Shown here piece by piece: positions 60,799 through 64,000 of a stretch of DNA of 64,000 nt. Origin of the DNA: Mycolicibacterium lacusdiani (GTDB lineage Bacteria; Actinomycetota; Actinomycetes; Mycobacteriales; Mycobacteriaceae); NCBI RefSeq assembly GCF_021916785.1, contig NZ_JAKCFC010000001.1, forward strand, positions 124,001 through 188,000, in the 5' to 3' direction. The notes under the pieces are model-generated. The model saw only the letters and a program-made list of their open reading frames with translations. It did no database searches and was not told the DNA's origin. Both the position numbers and the translations under genes were made by a program. Within the stretch, counting starts at the first letter, position 1, and every line of letters begins with the position of its first letter.

Positions 60799-60925
60799 GG
60801 AATTCCGGCGGTGGTGGACCCACCGGCATACGCCTCACGGTACGGTCGAGTACGTCCCATTACGGTCGCCCGCAGTACGGGGTGGCCAGGCAGACATCGC
60901 CACAGCAGCCAGTTAGGAGCAGCGC

Positions 60926-61402
60926 GTGACGGATAACAGCACCAGTTCGGGAGCCGACTCCAACGAGGAAATGACGGTCGAGACGACCTCGGTCTTCCGG
61001 GCCGACTTCCTCAACGAGTTGGACGCCCCGGCCTCGTCGGGCACCGAGGGTTCGGTCTCTGGGGTCGAAGGGTTGCCGACGGGCTCGGCGTTGCTGGTCG
61101 TCAAGCGCGGCCCGAATGCGGGATCTCGATTCCTGCTCGACCAGGCGACCACGTCGGCGGGCCGGCATCCAGACAGCGACATCTTCCTCGACGACGTGAC
61201 GGTGAGCCGCAGGCACGCCGAGTTCCGTCTCGAGACCGGCGAGTTCCAGGTCGTCGACGTCGGCAGCCTCAACGGCACCTACGTCAACCGCGAACCCGTC
61301 GACTCGGCGGTGCTCTCCAACGGCGACGAGGTGCAGATCGGCAAGTTCCGGTTGGTCTTCCTGACCGGGCCCAAGAGCGACGACGGCAGCTCGAGCGGCT
61401 AG
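60926..61402 (+). CDS. garA: FHA-domain metabolic regulator GarA
   Basis: The 158-residue protein has the N-terminal phosphorylation motif ETTS (Thr20 and Thr21 here; Thr21/Thr22 in M. tuberculosis), targeted by PknG and PknB. A C-terminal FHA domain follows with [20 protein letters not shown] and GSLNGTYVN. Unphosphorylated GarA binds and inhibits 2-oxoglutarate dehydrogenase and glutamate dehydrogenase and activates glutamate synthase; phosphorylation switches it off. AGGAG precedes the GTG. The gene matches Rv1827 in position. Confidence 0.96.
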   Translation: MTDNSTSSGADSNEEMTVETTSVFRADFLNELDAPASSGTEGSVSGVEGLPTGSALLVVKRGPNAGSRFLLDQATTSAGRHPDSDIFLDDVTVSRRHAEFRLETGEFQVVDVGSLNGTYVNREPVDSAVLSNGDEVQIGKFRLVFLTGPKSDDGSSSG

Positions 61403-62145
61403 TGACCGCCCCCGACACCCCTGCGTTCGCCGGGATGTCGATCGGGGCGGTCCTCGACCTGCTGCGACCCGACTTCCCGGATGTGACCATCTCCAAGATC
61501 CGGTTCTTGGAGGCCGAAGGGTTGGTCACGCCGGAACGCACTCCGTCGGGGTATCGGCGCTTCACCGCCTATGACTGCGCGCGGCTGCGGTTCGTCCTGA
61601 CAGCTCAGCGCGATCACTATCTGCCGCTGAAGGTCATCAAGGCGCAACTCGACGAGCAACCCGACGGCGAACTGCCCACGGTCGGTTCGGCTTACGCCGC
61701 GCCACGCCTGGTTCCCGTGTCGAACGCTCGCGCCGACGGGATGGGTACCGACGCGGCGTCGGTCGCGCGTACTCCTGCCCGGCTCAGCCGCGAGGACCTG
61801 CTCGCGCGGTCCGGCGTCGACGAGGCCCTGCTCGGATCGCTAGTGAAGGCCGGCGTCATCAAGCCGGGCGCGGCGGGGTTCTTCGACGAGTACGCGGTGG
61901 TGACGGCGCAGTGCGCCAAGGCCCTCGCCGAGTACGGCGTGGAACCGCGGCACCTACGCGCGTTCCGGTCCGCGGCCGACCGGCAGTCGGACCTGATCGC
62001 ACAGATTGCGGGACCGGTGGACAAGGCCCGCCGGGAGGGTGCACGAGACCGGGCGGACGATCTGGCGCGTGAGGTGGCTGCTCTGGCGATCACGTTGCAC
62101 ACCTCGCTGATCAAGTCCGCCGTGCGCGACGTTCTGGATCGCTGA
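61402..62145 (+). CDS. ftsR: MerR-family regulator (FtsR/Rv1828-like)
   Basis: The 247-residue protein has the MerR winged helix near the N-terminus ([20 protein letters not shown] followed by [20 protein letters not shown]), a Gly/Pro-poor linker and a helical C-terminal domain. It matches Rv1828; the orthologue in Corynebacterium (FtsR) activates ftsZ. GTG 61402 overlaps the garA stop by one base (TAGTGA), so the two are co-transcribed. Confidence 0.88.
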   Translation: MTAPDTPAFAGMSIGAVLDLLRPDFPDVTISKIRFLEAEGLVTPERTPSGYRRFTAYDCARLRFVLTAQRDHYLPLKVIKAQLDEQPDGELPTVGSAYAAPRLVPVSNARADGMGTDAASVARTPARLSREDLLARSGVDEALLGSLVKAGVIKPGAAGFFDEYAVVTAQCAKALAEYGVEPRHLRAFRSAADRQSDLIAQIAGPVDKARREGARDRADDLAREVAALAITLHTSLIKSAVRDVLDR

Positions 62146-62192
62146 GGACTAGACTCGGATCGACGATCTGAGGGTGCGGAGGGCAGGCACAG

Positions 62193-62687
62193 ATGGGCGA
62201 GGTTCGCGTGGTCGGCATTCGGATCGAACAGCCGCAGAACCAACCGGTCCTGTTGCTGCGCGAGTCGAATGGCGACCGTTATCTACCGATCTGGATCGGT
62301 CAGACCGAGGCCACGGCCATCGCGCTGGAACAGCAGGGCGTGGAACCCGCGCGGCCGCTGACCCACGACCTGATCCGCGATCTGATCACCGCGCTCGGGC
62401 ATTCGCTCAAGGAGGTGCGGATCGTCGACCTCCAGGAGGGCACGTTCTACGCCGACCTCGTCTTCGACCGCGACATCACGGTGTCGGCGCGGCCGTCGGA
62501 CTCGGTGGCGATCGCCCTCCGCGTCGGCGTGCCGATCTACGTCGAGGAGGCGGTGCTGGCCGAGGCCGGCCTGCTGATCCCCGACGAGGACGACGAAGAG
62601 GGCACCGGCGCCGTCCGCGAGGACGAGGTGGAGAAGTTCAAGGAGTTCCTGGATTCGGTGTCACCCGACGACTTCAAGGCCACCTGA
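62193..62687 (+). CDS. bifunctional nuclease family protein (DUF151, Rv1829-like)
   Basis: The 164-residue protein matches DUF151: VVGIRIEQPQNQPVLLLRES, LPIWIGQTEATAIALEQQG, then GTFYADLVFDRDITVSARPS and DSVAIALRVGVPIYV. Relatives are described as bifunctional nucleases (DNase/RNase) or as structural proteins; this one matches Rv1829. It ends in an acidic tail (PDEDDEEG). GGAGG lies upstream of the ATG, and a TAGACT box is at 62150-62155. Confidence 0.9.
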   Translation: MGEVRVVGIRIEQPQNQPVLLLRESNGDRYLPIWIGQTEATAIALEQQGVEPARPLTHDLIRDLITALGHSLKEVRIVDLQEGTFYADLVFDRDITVSARPSDSVAIALRVGVPIYVEEAVLAEAGLLIPDEDDEEGTGAVREDEVEKFKEFLDSVSPDDFKAT

Positions 62688-62910
62688 CGCCCGTTGGTCA
62701 CGGATGCGTCTCATCTGGCCGACGAGCTTCGACACGCGGCGCATGTTTCCAGAATCCACGTGCCGGGCAGCCATACTCGGATCAGACTTCAGTCATTCAA
62801 GGGCCCGGCCGGGAGCGTATGCTCGACACACTCGAGCTTGAGCAACCGTGCTGCGTCGGAGTTCCGGCTGCGGCGCACGAAGCGGGTTCGATTCGGCGAG
62901 AGGATGGGCA

Positions 62911-63534
62911 GTGGGCGACACGCCACGTCAAGGAGAGTTGGATTCGACTTCCGATGGCGCGCACACGCAGGCCCCACCGGCCGTCGTGAACGAACCCGTG
63001 CAGGGTCGCCTCTTCCCGGATGACTCGGTGCCCGACGAACTCGTCGGCTACCGCGGACCCAGCGCATGCCAGATCGCGGGCATCACCTACCGCCAGCTGG
63101 ACTACTGGGCAAGGACGTCGCTGGTAGTGCCGTCGATCCGCAGCGCAGCAGGCTCGGGCAGCCAGCGCCTGTATTCGTTCAAGGACATCCTGGTCCTCAA
63201 GATCGTGAAGCGACTGCTCGACACCGGCATCTCGCTGCACAACATCCGCGTCGCGGTCGACCACCTGCGTCAGCGCGGTGTGCAGGACCTCGCCAACATC
63301 ACGCTGTTCTCCGACGGCACCACCGTCTACGAGTGCACGTCGGCCGAAGAGGTCGTCGACCTCCTCCAAGGCGGCCAGGGCGTCTTCGGCATCGCCGTCT
63401 CGGGCGCCATGCGCGAGCTGACCGGTGCGATCGCGGACTTCCCCGGCGAGCGCGCCGACGGCGGCGAGTCGATCGCCGCACCCGAGGACGAACTGGCCTC
63501 GCGCCGCAAGAGCCGCGACCGCAAGATCGGCTGA
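62911..63534 (+). CDS. MerR-family regulator (Rv1830-like)
   Basis: The 207-residue protein has a MerR-type DNA-binding domain in the middle ([20 protein letters not shown], then [20 protein letters not shown]) rather than at the very N-terminus. A helical region with [17 protein letters not shown] follows. It is the Rv1830 homologue; Rv1830 is reported as ResR, linked to growth resumption after antibiotic exposure. GTG 62911 has GAGAGG upstream. The 223 bases before it hold no gene; a possible hairpin lies near 62821-62839. Confidence 0.85.
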   Translation: MGDTPRQGELDSTSDGAHTQAPPAVVNEPVQGRLFPDDSVPDELVGYRGPSACQIAGITYRQLDYWARTSLVVPSIRSAAGSGSQRLYSFKDILVLKIVKRLLDTGISLHNIRVAVDHLRQRGVQDLANITLFSDGTTVYECTSAEEVVDLLQGGQGVFGIAVSGAMRELTGAIADFPGERADGGESIAAPEDELASRRKSRDRKIG

Positions 63535-63588
63535 CCGACGCGGCTGCCGTTCACGGCCGCCGCGGACGCGGGCAACCCGACCGTTCGG

Positions 63589-63594
63589 TAGACT
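63589..63594 (+). promoter_or_regulatory. -10 box of the gcvP leader (TAGACT)
   Basis: TAGACT lies about seven bases before a start near 63601, just ahead of the riboswitch leader. Confidence 0.45.
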
Positions 63595-63604
63595 CGACCT
63601 GCAT

Positions 63605-63845
63605 CGTCCCCCTTGCGGGAGAGTTCCGTCGTCGCCAGCGACGGGCGCCGAAGGAGCAATACCTCTCCATCAACCTCTCAGGCACAAGGACCGCTTGGGG
63701 CCCCGATGCCTCTGGAAAGTGGTGTGCCGGCACGTCCGGCCCGCCCGCCCATGGGGAAAGGCGCCGCAACACCGAGGCAGAGACGCCTCAGACGCCGAAT
63801 CTCTCAGGCGCCCGGTACGGGTCGACGACAGAGGGGGAGGACCGC
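63605..63845 (+). promoter_or_regulatory. tandem glycine riboswitch
   Basis: Two glycine-aptamer modules lie in tandem before gcvP. The first runs to about 63723, with GCGCCGAAGGAGCAA (63646-63660), CCTCTCAGGCA (63674-63684) and GCCTCTGGAAAGTGG. The second (about 63745-63839) has GACGCCGAATCTCTCAGGCG and ACAGAGGGGGAGG. This fits the known activating glycine riboswitch of gcv genes, which allows expression when glycine is high. The 360 bases 63535-63894 hold only this leader and its promoter. Confidence 0.9.
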
Positions 63846-63894
63846 GAGCGGTTCTGGGTAGCGCCCTGCGCCCCCGTGTCGAAATGAGGCCCAC

Positions 63895-64000
63895 GTGTCC
63901 GGTAGCCATCCCCATCCCTCGAACGAGCATCACGTGCCCCGGTTCGCCGACCGTCACATCGGTCCGGATGCCGACGCGGTCGCGACCATGCTCGACGTCA
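63895..64000 (+). CDS. gcvP: glycine dehydrogenase (P protein), 5' part
   Basis: The first 35 codons are visible, with FADRHIGPDADAVATML, the conserved N-terminal block of glycine dehydrogenase. The enzyme decarboxylates glycine on PLP and loads the lipoyl arm of GcvH. The GTG at 63895 has GAGG about seven bases upstream, just after the riboswitch. It is called gcvB in M. tuberculosis (Rv1832) and continues beyond the window. Confidence 0.9.
   Translation, partial: MSGSHPHPSNEHHVPRFADRHIGPDADAVATMLDV

Overview
The window looks like chromosome of a fast-growing mycobacterium (Mycolicibacterium type). GC content is very high, GTG starts are frequent, and many genes begin directly on a -10 box (leaderless). 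There are mycobacterial hallmark families (MmpL4-like exporter, DUF732, Ddn-type nitroreductase, F420-dependent LLM oxidoreductase, GarA, SecA2). From about 45.1 kb onward the order follows the M. tuberculosis Rv1814-Rv1832 block: Erg3-like desaturase, Rv1815-like protease, Rv1816-like TetR, Rv1817-like flavoprotein, Rv1819c/BacA-like transporter, secA2, pgsA2, DUF881/Sbp/DUF881, gcvH, garA, Rv1828, Rv1829 and Rv1830 homologues, a tandem glycine riboswitch and the start of gcvP. PE_PGRS33 (Rv1818c) and ilvG (Rv1820) are absent here, and several unrelated genes are inserted. No IS elements, phage genes, tRNAs, rRNAs or CRISPR arrays were seen.

Layout. 0-5.4 kb: a catabolic cluster (ACMSD-like amidohydrolase, 2,6-dihydroxypyridine 3-monooxygenase-like flavoprotein, cupin, SnoaL-like protein), a membrane protein split by an apparent 1-base frameshift, and a TctC-type binding lipoprotein. 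5.4-11.2 kb: SDR/EamA/DUF4436 operon, acetate-transporter family protein, secreted Cys-rich protein, acyltransferase-3. 11.2-13.1 kb: a three-gene cobalt hydratase operon that resembles thiocyanate hydrolase more than nitrile hydratase, with the beta- and alpha-like parts fused. 13.3-18.5 kb: tex and an orphan mmpL with a candidate iron box. 19.2-23.6 kb: TetR and an OpuC/ProU-type osmolyte ABC importer. 23.7-36.8 kb: mixed accessory and conserved mycobacterial genes, including FadD, SGNH hydrolase, LmeA-like, NUDIX, LLM oxidoreductase and a reductase plus diiron-like pair. 37.3-45 kb: malQ, a LysA paralogue divergent from an MFS gene, an SMR pair, a VWA protein and a type-B carboxylesterase. 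45-64 kb: the conserved Rv1814-Rv1832-like block.

How the genes work together. The most coherent units are: the N-heterocycle-like catabolic operon at the left edge; the SCNase-like operon with its small accessory protein; the osmolyte importer; a Rv1816-like TetR divergent from a nitroreductase gene with two operator-like palindromes between them; a KstR-type box before the VOC protein/Rv1817-like flavoprotein pair, which suggests a link to steroid catabolism; and the glycine cleavage region (gcvH, GarA as metabolic switch, gcvP under a glycine riboswitch).

Limits: family assignments come from motif recognition and memory of homologues, not searches. Start codons were chosen from Shine-Dalgarno sequences or from TANNNT boxes 6-7 bases upstream.
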